From contig NZ_AZFE01000031.1 of NCBI RefSeq assembly GCF_001434315.1, forward strand, positions 83,851 through 147,850: DNA of 64,000 bases, written 5' to 3'. Shown one piece after another: positions 8,718 through 19,890 of the stretch. The translations under genes and the position numbers were made by a program. The DNA comes from Paucilactobacillus oligofermentans DSM 15707 = LMG 22743 (GTDB lineage Bacteria > Bacillota > Bacilli > Lactobacillales > Lactobacillaceae). The notes under the pieces were generated by a model, which worked only from the letters and a program-made list of their open reading frames with translations, did not search any database and was not told the origin of the DNA. Numbering within the stretch: the first letter of the stretch is position 1; each line of letters starts with the position of its first letter.

Positions 8718-9842
8718 TTAGTAACTATCGAACACATGCGTTGTGAACTTACTATCACCAGAATCACGGAAAGCAATTGCTTGTAAGTCAGTTGCCGATT
8801 GAATTTTAATATCAATTGGAATCCCTTTTTGTAAATACTTATTAGCGGCTTGCGTAATATATTGAGTAAAACTAGTAATTTCGGTTTGACTATAAAATTG
8901 GGTCGTCACGGTAATATGCATCCCAGATAAACTACCATCCGTATATTGAGCTTGCGCCGTTACACCACTTAAATTAGGGAAGAATCCTTGTACCTGACTC
9001 TTAAAGTTTGAGAAGGTATCGTTATCATCTTGGTCATCACTACTACTGCTAGTTGAAGCGGACTTTGGATAAACTTTATTCTTCACATTCATTTGTTTCC
9101 AGCTGCTAAGGTTTGTGCCACTATTTGAGCTGTATTCAAAGAATGTTCCACCAACTAAGCTATCATTAGCAGCTTGCTTATATAACGCAATTGTAATCGG
9201 TACATCTTTCAGTGCTTTATTTTTACGTAATCTCTTCAAAACCGTTTGTGCTGCCTTTTCACCATAGGCTTTCAGATCAGCATCACTAATTTTTTGCTTA
9301 TAGGTTGGTCCATCGGTTGTCTTTTGATAGTAGTCAATTGAATTCAAGCCAATCCCGATTGTAATTCCGTGAAGTTTTAGTGAGCTTCCGCTTTGACTCA
9401 TGAAATCTTGTTCCTCAATTTGTTGAATATAAATTGGGTTACGAGTGCCGTTAGTTTTACCCTTCACTGGATTCAATCCGGAGGCGTTACTACTTGATTT
9501 CCGTGATAACCAATTTTCAACTGTATCAGTGGTTAAATATTGTCCTTCTTCAAAGACATACGACTTAGTTGAATAGACCTTTTTTGAAACATTTAATAAT
9601 CCAGTTTCAAAACTTTTTAAGTTAAATTGATTATCATTTTGACCAACATTAACCCCACGAGATTTGCTAACTTGGTACTTACCATTTTTAATAACACCTT
9701 GATACGTGCCACTTTCAGCTTTTCCAGTTGTGGTATAGCTTGAAGAACTGCTACTAGATTTAGAACTACCAAAACTACATGAAGCTAAAATTAGTGTTAC
9801 TGACAAAGCTGCAATAACAGCCGCTAATTTTTTCAATTTCAA
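8718..9842 (-). CDS. camS: CamS-family lipoprotein (sex pheromone cAM373 precursor family)
   Basis: This lipoprotein has a lysine-rich N terminus, a hydrophobic core and a lipobox LASC with the acylated Cys at about residue 22, followed by a Ser-rich linker. The body matches the CamS family, whose signal peptide in enterococci yields the cAM373 pheromone. In most Lactobacillales it is a conserved lipoprotein of unknown role. GGAGG lies upstream. The TTG at 9842 gives a 10-nt spacing and the TTG at 9851 only 1 nt, so I use 9842 without certainty. It directly follows ligA and is the last gene of pcrA-ligA-camS. Confidence 0.88.
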   Translation of the reverse strand: MKLKKLAAVIAALSVTLILASCSFGSSKSSSSSSSYTTTGKAESGTYQGVIKNGKYQVSKSRGVNVGQNDNQFNLKSFETGLLNVSKKVYSTKSYVFEEGQYLTTDTVENWLSRKSSSNASGLNPVKGKTNGTRNPIYIQQIEEQDFMSQSGSSLKLHGITIGIGLNSIDYYQKTTDGPTYKQKISDADLKAYGEKAAQTVLKRLRKNKALKDVPITIALYKQAANDSLVGGTFFEYSSNSGTNLSSWKQMNVKNKVYPKSASTSSSSDDQDDNDTFSNFKSQVQGFFPNLSGVTAQAQYTDGSLSGMHITVTTQFYSQTEITSFTQYITQAANKYLQKGIPIDIKIQSATDLQAIAFRDSGDSKFTTHVFDSY

Positions 9843-9847
9843 TATAA

Positions 9848-11902
<2,055 letters not shown>

Positions 11903-14149
11903 TTAAGCTTTTTCAATCGGAGCAAAACTAGCTAACAAGCGTTTAATACCTTGGGCTGGAAAGGCAATATCAAGTTCCATATCGTCACCTGCACCATTGA
12001 TTTTAACAACGGTACCTTGGCCCCATTTTTTATGGTTAACTTTATCGCCCGTTTTCCAAGCAACTTTGTCAGCCCCAGTTCCATCAAATGAAACCACCTT
12101 AGTTGAAGTTGTCGCAGCACGATAAGTAGTTGCAGTCGCGTTTCGTTGTGCAAATGGTACTTGCCGTGCTCCAGAAGCTCCACCGCCGACATTGACGTTC
12201 TCATTCTTAATTAACTCCGCATCAATTTCATCAATAAATCGTGACGCTTGGTTATTTTGATGACGTCCATATAACATCCGTGAATAAGCATTCGTTAGGT
12301 ATAACTTTTCCTTCGCACGCGTAATTCCAACATAAGCTAAGCGACGTTCTTCTTCCAATTCGTCATCTTCCATAATGGCCCGTGAAAGTGGAAAAATTCC
12401 TTCTTCAAGTCCCATTAAGAAGACTACTGGAAATTCAAGTCCTTTAGCTGCATGTAAAGTCATTAATGTCACTGACGGCGCAGTTTCATCAACATCGTCT
12501 TGAGCTGAAACTAATTGTAAATCAGCTAAGAAGTTGATTAAATTTTCTGCCTTATTTTCAACTTCATCGTCTGGATGATTCTTATCATAATCTTGAGTAA
12601 CTGACATGAATTCATCCAAGTTTTCAATTCTTGATTGATTTTCAAGCGTAGGATTAGCTGCTAAGGCCGCTGTATAACCCGTTTTCTCCAAAATTTGTTG
12701 CGTTATTTCAGTAATTGACAGAAATTCGGTCATTTTTTGTAATTCAGCCATCATCCGACCAAATTCATCAAGTGAATTCCGGGCACGGGTTGAAAGACCA
12801 TTATTTAACAACACATTTTGTGAAGCTTCCAACATTGACCAGTTATTTTCACCCGCAAAAGCGCGGAGTTTATCAATACTGCTTGCTCCCAGTCCGCGTT
12901 TGGGTTCATTAACTACTCGTTCAAAGCTCATTGAATCAGCTGGATTAACTAATAACGTTAAGTATGAAAGCACATCACGAATTTCTTTACGGTCATAAAA
13001 CTTGTGTCCACCAACCATCGTATATGGCACGTTGGCCTTCAAAAAAGTTTCTTCAATAACACGTGATTGGGCATTGGTCCGATATAGTATGGCAAAATCA
13101 TTATAATTTTTATGGTCGTCTTTGATACCTTCTTGAATTTTAGACACCACAAAATGAGATTCGTCATTTTCTGATTGGCCACGATAATAAGATATCTTTT
13201 CTCCATCACCGTTATCAGTCCACAAATCTTTTTCTCGACGAATCGTATTATTTTTAATGACCCCATTAGCAGCATCTAAAATTGTTTGCGTTGAACGATA
13301 GTTTTGATTTAACAAAACTGTTTTTGCATCAGGATAATCTTTTTCAAAGTTCAAAATATTTTCCATGTTTGCGCCACGCCAACCATAAATACTTTGGTCT
13401 GCATCCCCAACCACACACAAGTTTCTGAAATTTTTAGCTAGCATGTTGACCAATTTATATTGAGCATCATTCGTATCTTGATATTCATCAACATGGATAT
13501 AATGAAATTTATTTTGGTAAAACGATAAAGTTTCTGCATTTTTTTCAAATAATTCAATCGTTAACATGATTAAATCATCAAAATCTACGGCTTGATTAGC
13601 CCGCAATTCACGTTGATAATTTTTATAAACATTCGCCACAATATTTTCAAATGGTGATGCGGCTTCAGCTTCGTATTCTGCCGGTGTTTTTAAAGCATTC
13701 TTAGCATTAGAAATTTCGGATGTAATCGCACGTGGATCGAACTTCTTTGTGTCAATATTTAAGTCAGCACAAACCCGTTTAATCAGCGTTTTTTGTTCGC
13801 TTGTGGCAGCAATCGTAAAGGCTCGGTTGTAACCAATTTGTTCAATATCCCGTCGTAAAATACGGACACAAAGAGCATGGAAAGTTGATACCCACACATC
13901 ACGTGCACCTTCAGGTAATAACTTACCAACTCGATCGCGCATTTCTTTAGCGGCCTTATTAGTAAACGTAATCGCTAAAATATTCCATGGATTAACATCT
14001 TTTTCTTCAATTAGATAAGCAATTCGATGTGTTAAGACCCGTGTTTTACCTGATCCAGCACCCGCCATTACAAGTAGTGGTCCTTCAGTTGCTAAAACCG
14101 CTTCTGACTGACGGTCGTTCATTCCTTTTATCAATGGTAAATTTGCCAC
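11903..14149 (-). CDS. pcrA: ATP-dependent DNA helicase PcrA (UvrD family, SF1A)
   Basis: This 3'-5' helicase acts in DNA repair and plasmid replication. Walker A is AGAGSGKTRVLTHR near residue 30, and further motifs include HVDEYQDTN (motif II), GDADQSIYGWRGA (motif III), LNQNYRS (motif IV), LMTLHAAKGLEF and VGITRAKEKLYL (motif VI). The C-terminal tail carries the Tudor-like WKTGDKVNHKKWGQGTV segment that binds RNA polymerase in PcrA. The start is a GTG at 14149 with AGAGGGG 12 nt upstream, so a slightly later ATG (MNDRQSEAV) remains possible. First gene of the pcrA-ligA-camS operon. Confidence 0.96.
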   Translation of the reverse strand: MANLPLIKGMNDRQSEAVLATEGPLLVMAGAGSGKTRVLTHRIAYLIEEKDVNPWNILAITFTNKAAKEMRDRVGKLLPEGARDVWVSTFHALCVRILRRDIEQIGYNRAFTIAATSEQKTLIKRVCADLNIDTKKFDPRAITSEISNAKNALKTPAEYEAEAASPFENIVANVYKNYQRELRANQAVDFDDLIMLTIELFEKNAETLSFYQNKFHYIHVDEYQDTNDAQYKLVNMLAKNFRNLCVVGDADQSIYGWRGANMENILNFEKDYPDAKTVLLNQNYRSTQTILDAANGVIKNNTIRREKDLWTDNGDGEKISYYRGQSENDESHFVVSKIQEGIKDDHKNYNDFAILYRTNAQSRVIEETFLKANVPYTMVGGHKFYDRKEIRDVLSYLTLLVNPADSMSFERVVNEPKRGLGASSIDKLRAFAGENNWSMLEASQNVLLNNGLSTRARNSLDEFGRMMAELQKMTEFLSITEITQQILEKTGYTAALAANPTLENQSRIENLDEFMSVTQDYDKNHPDDEVENKAENLINFLADLQLVSAQDDVDETAPSVTLMTLHAAKGLEFPVVFLMGLEEGIFPLSRAIMEDDELEEERRLAYVGITRAKEKLYLTNAYSRMLYGRHQNNQASRFIDEIDAELIKNENVNVGGGASGARQVPFAQRNATATTYRAATTSTKVVSFDGTGADKVAWKTGDKVNHKKWGQGTVVKINGAGDDMELDIAFPAQGIKRLLASFAPIEKA

Positions 14150-14185
14150 TTTTATGTCAATCCCCTCTTAATTCAATCATTAAAT

Positions 14186-14194
14186 ATTATATCA
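14186..14194 (-). promoter_or_regulatory. Extended -10 promoter of pcrA-ligA-camS
   Basis: On the minus strand TGATATAAT gives an extended -10 with a perfect TATAAT hexamer, about 37 nt upstream of the pcrA start. No good -35 is visible at 17 nt. Confidence 0.5.
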
Positions 14195-14286
14195 AATTTA
14201 TGCACTCAATGGCACCACTTCACTGACCAAATTAGTTGGTTTAACGACGTCAAGCCAGGCTCACCAATGCTTGAACCGTTTATTAA

Positions 14287-15042
14287 CTATTTAATAAAAT
14301 CAAAAATTAATTTTACAAAGAAAATTGCAAGTACGATTAAGATAATCGGTTTAGCAATTTTAGCCCCACCACGTTTAAAATAAATTGCACCTAAATAATT
14401 CCCCGCAATACCAAAGATGCCAGCCGTTAATCCTAAAATTAAGAATACTTTTCCACTAAATAAAAATACTAACAGCGCTGTAATATTAGTGGTTAAGTTA
14501 ATAATTTTGGTTGTTCCGGCTGCCAAATTGATCGGTAACTTAGCAATTCCAGTTAGTCCAAGCAGCATAAATGTTCCCGCTCCTGGGCCATAAAAGCCAT
14601 CATATATTCCAAGTACCAAAGCAATTACAAGTGATAATAAAACTTGTTTACCAACTAGTCTTTCAGCAAATTTATTATTTTTAAGAGCTTGTTTATTAAA
14701 TACTAAATATAATGCAGTTGCAGGTAAAACTACGAGTAAAATAATCTGGAAATAATAATCAGAAATATGTAACGCAATTCTAGCACCTAAAAAAGCACCT
14801 GCTAAGGCTGCCATAATTGTCATTAAAGACAACTTCAACTTCATATAACCGTTGCGTGCGAATTGCAAAGTCGATACCGTCGTTCCCATTGCTGAAGATA
14901 ATTTATTAGTTCCAATCGCAAAATGAATGGGCATTCCAGTCATCATATATGCCGGTAAAGAAATTAACCCGCCACCACCAGCAATTGAATCTACAAAGCC
15001 ACCTAAAAATACCAGAGGACACACAATCAAAAATGTAATCAA
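14287..15042 (-). CDS. TauE/SafE-family membrane permease (putative anion or sulfonate exporter)
   Basis: This is an integral membrane protein of about 250 residues with seven to eight hydrophobic segments. The N-terminal FVDSIAGGGGLISLP signature is diagnostic for TauE/SafE (formerly DUF81, YfcA-like), and a second half-repeat contains LGIYDGFYGPGAGTFM. Family members export sulfite, sulfoacetate or related anions, but most are uncharacterised. AGGGG directly abuts the GTG at 15051, so the TTG at 15042 (8 nt spacing) is the better start. The gene is single, between pcrA and the PurK-like gene. No clear terminator was found after it. Confidence 0.85.
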   Translation of the reverse strand: MITFLIVCPLVFLGGFVDSIAGGGGLISLPAYMMTGMPIHFAIGTNKLSSAMGTTVSTLQFARNGYMKLKLSLMTIMAALAGAFLGARIALHISDYYFQIILLVVLPATALYLVFNKQALKNNKFAERLVGKQVLLSLVIALVLGIYDGFYGPGAGTFMLLGLTGIAKLPINLAAGTTKIINLTTNITALLVFLFSGKVFLILGLTAGIFGIAGNYLGAIYFKRGGAKIAKPIILIVLAIFFVKLIFDFIK

Positions 15043-15120
15043 GCGCTTCACCCCTAAAATTTTATTTTAATAATGACATGCTACTGAACATCAAGCAAGT
15101 CAAACTTTTATTTTAAAAGA

Positions 15121-15148
15121 AAAAGGAATCCTATTCGGATTCCTTTTT
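15121..15148 (-). terminator. Terminator overlapping the end of the PurK-like gene
   Basis: On the minus strand AAAAAGGAATCC, a 5-nt loop and GGATTCCTTTTT form a strong hairpin with a T tail. The TAG stop codon of the PurK-like gene (15131-15133) is inside the hairpin loop region, so the last coding codons form one arm. Confidence 0.88.
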
Positions 15149-16252
15149 AAATGACCACATTTCAGTATTATCAATTTGCATTTCAATTTTATCAACTGAA
15201 TCGCCGGTGACAATAATATGACCAACCTTTGTTTTAATTGGTACTGGATACATAAAATAAAACCAATTACTTTTAAGGACCCATTGGGTTTTTAAGTCCT
15301 TCATTTGACTAACTTCAAAAGTTTTTAAGACGGCCGATTGCATAATCTTAATTTCTTTTAAAGGTGCCCCTGAGATTGCAGTTAAAAATTGAGTATATTG
15401 ATCAACGGTGGCTACCGTATCAAATAAATTAGCTTGTAAACAAATTCCGGGCTTAATTCCTTTAAGATACAGTGCATTCGTATCAGTTAAATAAAATTCA
15501 ATTTCAATACTTCCTAGTCCCGTTAGGCCATTGACCGTTTCAGTGCCAATCCGCGTCATCTCATCAACAACTGCTTGGTTTAACTGTGCTAACTTGGCCG
15601 ATACTAATTGGTTATCAATCACGGATTTCTCTAAAATTGGAAAGGCAACATCCGTATTCCCCTTCGTAATAATTAATGAAAATTCACGAGTATGTGGAAT
15701 ATATGATTCCAGTACGAACGTTCCAGTATCAATAAAATCAGCGGCTTTAGAAATATCTGATGAACGACTAATTATCAATGAATCATCATCACGCACATGT
15801 TGAATTGGTCGAATTACAGCTGGATAACCAATGGAATCAATGGACCCATAGACATCATCTAAGCCAACGATAGTTACATAAGGGGCAATATTAACATTAA
15901 TTTGATCAAAAAAAGCTCGTTCTAATAACCGATCTTGAATAATCTCAAGAATATTTTGACCTTGTGGCACATTAGTATATTGACTAATAAATTCAATGAC
16001 TGATGAATCAATCATATCACCTACGTACGCAACAAAATCACATTCTTCAGCAAAATGTTTTAATTGCTCACGATCATTATGTGCTCCGATAATCATAAAA
16101 TCAGCAAGCTGCAAAGCATCATCCGACGGTGACGGGCCATACGCTCCAACCTTATATCCCATTAGTTTGGCAGCCATCACTAATCGTAATGCAGAGTAGC
16201 CTCCACCGATAACGCCTAATATTTGTCCTGGATAAAATGGCTGATTGCTCAT
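15131..16252 (-). CDS. PurK-like ATP-grasp protein with degenerate active site
   Basis: The fold matches PurK (N5-CAIR synthetase): an N-terminal GVIGGGYSALRLVMAA, the QDRLLERAFF stretch, an ATP-grasp core and a C-terminal GHIIVTG segment, 373 residues in all. Key motifs are altered. The glycine-rich ATP loop (normally K-x4-GYDGxGQ) reads IRPIQHVRDDDSL, the NE(I/V)APRPHNSGH stretch reads LKGIKPGICLQANL, and the usual Thr-Tyr-Glu before the linker reads VAYVGDM. It is therefore unlikely to be the biosynthetic enzyme and may be a pseudoenzyme or have a new substrate. The start at 16252 has GAGGTG upstream. It lies 23 bp after xpt, in an operon with xpt and a glucosaminidase, with no purE or other pur gene nearby. 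Confidence 0.72.
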   Translation of the reverse strand: MSNQPFYPGQILGVIGGGYSALRLVMAAKLMGYKVGAYGPSPSDDALQLADFMIIGAHNDREQLKHFAEECDFVAYVGDMIDSSVIEFISQYTNVPQGQNILEIIQDRLLERAFFDQINVNIAPYVTIVGLDDVYGSIDSIGYPAVIRPIQHVRDDDSLIISRSSDISKAADFIDTGTFVLESYIPHTREFSLIITKGNTDVAFPILEKSVIDNQLVSAKLAQLNQAVVDEMTRIGTETVNGLTGLGSIEIEFYLTDTNALYLKGIKPGICLQANLFDTVATVDQYTQFLTAISGAPLKEIKIMQSAVLKTFEVSQMKDLKTQWVLKSNWFYFMYPVPIKTKVGHIIVTGDSVDKIEMQIDNTEMWSFKKESE

Positions 16253-16275
16253 TATAAACACCTCATAAGTTTATT

Positions 16276-16863
<588 letters not shown>

Positions 16864-17499
16864 CTAACTGTCATATTGGTCTAATTTATATTTTTGAATA
16901 ATTTCAATAATTTTGCTTGCATAGGTTGGATCAGTCGCATATCCATCAGTTTGCAATGCCTGCGCCGCGGCTTGATAAGTCGTGGCCGAAATTACGTCTG
17001 CATATTGCGCACTATTATAGGTCGTTCCATTCACCATTAACATTGCATGCTCTTCAATTGATTCGTTCCAACTTGAGTATAACTGAAAGCGCCCATTAAT
17101 TGTAATCCATTCGCCATTTACATACTCTTGCGTTTTTAATACCTTGCTATTATTCGGATCATCACTTTTAACCCCAAATAAATTGTAGTACTTTGAAGCC
17201 AAGGTACTTTTACCCCAATTAGATTCCAAAATTGATTGGGCAATTGTAATTGACGCATACACATGATGTTGTTGCATCATTGCTTGTGCTTCCGGTTTAA
17301 CCGAAGCGATAAATTGTTCTTTTGCTGTCGGTAATTTTTCGCGTGCTTCTTGTTCTAACCGAATTTGATGTAATTCATACACACCATAACCCACTAAAAA
17401 GAATGCAGTTAATAATACAAATAAATTCTTCCACTTTAAATGGCCACGATTAAATAAAAAATTAGTTCCACGATACTTTTTTCGCCTTCGTTTGGCCAC
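16864..17499 (-). CDS. Membrane-anchored endo-beta-N-acetylglucosaminidase (LytG/FlgJ-like)
   Basis: This 211-residue peptidoglycan hydrolase has a very basic N terminus (MAKRRRKKYR), one membrane helix at about 25-42 and an extracellular glucosaminidase domain (GH73 type). The catalytic Glu is in SILESNWGKS at about residue 92, followed by YYNLFGVK and YSSWNESIEEHA. It has no cell-wall-binding repeats, so it is probably tethered to the membrane. It is the first gene of an operon with xpt and the PurK-like gene, driven by the promoter at 17582-17611. Confidence 0.88.
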   Translation of the reverse strand: MAKRRRKKYRGTNFLFNRGHLKWKNLFVLLTAFFLVGYGVYELHQIRLEQEAREKLPTAKEQFIASVKPEAQAMMQQHHVYASITIAQSILESNWGKSTLASKYYNLFGVKSDDPNNSKVLKTQEYVNGEWITINGRFQLYSSWNESIEEHAMLMVNGTTYNSAQYADVISATTYQAAAQALQTDGYATDPTYASKIIEIIQKYKLDQYDS

Positions 17500-17581
17500 C
17501 CAGTTTCACCTCTTATATCAATTACCACTACCAAAATATGAGCTTAGCTATATCAATTAATTTTATTTATAGTCACCATTC

Positions 17582-17611
17582 ATTATAGCGATTTAATTAG
17601 TTTCATTTCAA
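17582..17611 (-). promoter_or_regulatory. Promoter of the glucosaminidase-xpt-purK-like operon
   Basis: On the minus strand a -35 TTGAAA (17606-17611), an 18-nt spacer and a perfect -10 TATAAT (17582-17587) lie about 83 nt upstream of the glucosaminidase start. Confidence 0.65.
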
Positions 17612-17671
17612 GTTATCGCATCAAAATTATTAATAAGTTGTCGATACTTAAGCGAATGTTATAAATTAAAC

Positions 17672-17703
17672 AAAAAGCGAACCCAATATTCATTAGGTTC
17701 ACT
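17672..17703 (-). terminator. Intrinsic terminator of the PTS gene
   Basis: A 12-bp stem (AGTGAACCTAAT with ATTGGGTTCGCT, G-T pairs allowed) with a 4-nt loop is followed by TTTTT on the minus strand, just after the PTS stop codon. Confidence 0.85.
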
Positions 17704-17713
17704 CTTAAATTAT

Positions 17714-19681
17714 TTATTTTGTCATAATCTCTGCAACTTGTTCATCATTAGCTACCGTTTCCTTGGCACTAATTTTCATATATGCAACGTCTGCCATATT
17801 AGTGATAATTACCATTGTTGTGGTCACTTTGCCAGCCTCAGTTATTGCCGCTAAATCAACGTTCGCTAACAATTCACCGTGCACTACTTTTTGACCAGCT
17901 TCAACGACTACTTCAAACGGCTCACCTTTTAATTCCACTGTGTTAATACCAATGTGAACTAAAATTTCTAACCCCGCATCTGTTTTAATTCCAATTGCAT
18001 GCTTAGTTGGAAATACTGACATAATTTCACCATCAACTGGTGAAACAATCTGACCATCAGTTGGTGTAACTGCATAGCCATCACCTAACAGTTTTTGAGC
18101 AAAAGTTGCATCATCAACCGCTTCGATATTCATAAACTTACCATTAGCAACACTGTAAAATTTATCAACAATCCCAGAAGTAACATTTAAATTATTTTTC
18201 GCTGTTACGGTATTAGTTGCTTCACTAACTTCGCCAATTTCAGCACCTTCCGCAAACAATTGTTTCAACGCATCCGCTACGAATTGGACTTCAGTACCAA
18301 CGATTATCTGCACATTGGTATCATCCAAAATATTAACCCCGGCAGCGCCTGAAGCTTTAGCCGCTGCTTGATTAACTTTACTTGAATCATTCAATTGTAG
18401 ACGTAAACGCGTAGTACAGTTATCAATAATTTTAATATTATTTTTACCACCAATAGCGGCATAAATCTTTTTAGCTTGAATCATATATTTGTCATCAGAG
18501 TCATTTGTAGCGACTTCATCAATGACTTCATCCACATCAGGTTCACGTCCTGGTGTCATTAAATTAAATTTTTTAATCGCAAAGTCAAAAGTAAAGTAAT
18601 AAATAATAGCCATCACTATTCCTTGCAACAATAGCATGTATGGTTGATTAGCAATCGACATATGGAAGCTCAGTGAATAATCAACTAAACCGGCACTAAA
18701 TGCGAATCCAGCTGTCCAATGCATGAAAGCAGCAAAGGCTAATGATAAACCTGTTAGCACTGCATGAAGTAGATATAGTGGCCATGCAATAAACATAAAT
18801 GAAAATTCTAATGGTTCCGTTACACCAGTGAAAAATGAAGCAAAGGCCCCGGCCATTAATAAACCACCAACTTGTTTTTTACGATCTTCACGAGCGTTAC
18901 GGTACATTGCCAAGGCTCCTGCAGGTAACCCAAACATCATTACGGGGAAGAAGCCAGCTTGATACATTCCAGTAATACCTTTAGGTCCTTTATTAGCCCA
19001 GAACTTACCAATATCATTGATACCAGCAGTATCAAACCAAAAAACTGAATTTAAGGCTTGATGTAATCCAGTTGGAATTAATAATCGGTTAAAGAACCCA
19101 TACAATCCGGCCCCAGTAGCACCCAGTCCCACGATAAATTTACCAAAGGCAACTAGTCCTTCATAAATTGGTGGCCAAATTACCATTAAAATGGCTGTAA
19201 TGACTAACATTACAGCTGCAGTTACGATTGGGACTAAACGTTTTCCACTAAAAAATGATAGTGCCATCGGTAATTTAGTTTCAAAGAAACGATCATATAA
19301 TGCTGCCGCAATTAGTCCGGCTAGGATACCAATAAAGACATTACTACCAACATTAGCATACGCTGGATCAACCTGAGCAACTTTCATGCCCGTTAAGGTT
19401 GCGACTGATTCTGGTGTCAGGACTTTAGTTGGAATTAAATATCCAACTAACCCAGCCAAAGCTGCCGCCCCGTCATTGCCTTTTGACATTCCAAGCGCAA
19501 GTCCAATCGCAAATAGAATTGGTAAACTACCCAAAATCGCGTTCGAACCAGCGCTCAAGAATTTAGCAAATAGCCAATTTTGTGGCAACCACATTGCAAT
19601 CCCGATTAATAATGCCGCCGCAGGTAATACTGCTACAGGTAGCATCAAAGATCTACCCATTTTTTGTAAATATGTCTTCAT
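17714..19681 (-). CDS. nagE: PTS sugar transporter EIICBA, N-acetylglucosamine type (NagE-like)
   Basis: This protein imports and phosphorylates a sugar of the glucose/GlcNAc family. It runs IIC (about 1-380, many membrane helices, with IPTGLHQALN and GVTEPLEF), IIB (about 395-475, phosphorylated Cys422 in DNCTTRLRL) and IIA (about 510-640, His576 in LVHIGINTV). IIC resembles NagE more than PtsG, and a NagR-type operator lies upstream at 19753-19770; both favour N-acetylglucosamine. I choose the ATG at 19681, with AGGGGAG before it; an in-frame start at 19711 lacks a site. Having IIA fused means the protein needs only EI and HPr. A glucose or broad specificity cannot be excluded. Confidence 0.88.
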   Translation of the reverse strand: MKTYLQKMGRSLMLPVAVLPAAALLIGIAMWLPQNWLFAKFLSAGSNAILGSLPILFAIGLALGMSKGNDGAAALAGLVGYLIPTKVLTPESVATLTGMKVAQVDPAYANVGSNVFIGILAGLIAAALYDRFFETKLPMALSFFSGKRLVPIVTAAVMLVITAILMVIWPPIYEGLVAFGKFIVGLGATGAGLYGFFNRLLIPTGLHQALNSVFWFDTAGINDIGKFWANKGPKGITGMYQAGFFPVMMFGLPAGALAMYRNAREDRKKQVGGLLMAGAFASFFTGVTEPLEFSFMFIAWPLYLLHAVLTGLSLAFAAFMHWTAGFAFSAGLVDYSLSFHMSIANQPYMLLLQGIVMAIIYYFTFDFAIKKFNLMTPGREPDVDEVIDEVATNDSDDKYMIQAKKIYAAIGGKNNIKIIDNCTTRLRLQLNDSSKVNQAAAKASGAAGVNILDDTNVQIIVGTEVQFVADALKQLFAEGAEIGEVSEATNTVTAKNNLNVTSGIVDKFYSVANGKFMNIEAVDDATFAQKLLGDGYAVTPTDGQIVSPVDGEIMSVFPTKHAIGIKTDAGLEILVHIGINTVELKGEPFEVVVEAGQKVVHGELLANVDLAAITEAGKVTTTMVIITNMADVAYMKISAKETVANDEQVAEIMTK

Positions 19682-19752
19682 TAATTTTCTCCCCTTATGC
19701 CCAATAGACAAGATTTTACACGTTTAAGGTCATGGACGCAAGTTAAATTTGA

Positions 19753-19770
19753 AATTGGTATATATCAATT
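19753..19770 (-). promoter_or_regulatory. Putative NagR/YvoA (GntR-family) operator upstream of nagE
   Basis: AATTGGTATATATCAATT is an 18-bp near-perfect palindrome with one mismatch. It resembles the dre/NagR operator core (ATTGGTATAGACCAAT-like) known for GlcNAc genes in Firmicutes. It lies about 72 nt upstream of the nagE ATG. Confidence 0.6.
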
Positions 19771-19834
19771 AAGCTAGATAATATCACGTTTTGAAGCTTT
19801 AACTAGTATTTGGACTGGTTTAATCTGTTGCGTC

Positions 19835-19878
19835 AAAAAAAGTTTAATCCAATATTGTCATCTGGATTAAACCTTTTT
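19835..19878 (-). terminator. Terminator of the nitroreductase gene
   Basis: GTTTAATCCA and TGGATTAAAC pair perfectly around an 11-nt loop. On the minus strand seven T follow; on the plus strand CTTTTT follows, so it may act in both directions. Confidence 0.82.
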
Positions 19879-19890
19879 AATAAATTTAAC

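Noticed and set aside
14220..14286. Terminator after the TauE/SafE gene
   Set aside because: TCAAGC/GCTTGA can pair on the minus strand, but no T tract follows, so it was not listed as a terminator.
17500..17590. Possible purine riboswitch for the xpt operon
   Set aside because: The conserved core (TATA-type P1 ends with the paired loops P2/P3) was not found in the leader; xpt is also an internal gene of the operon.
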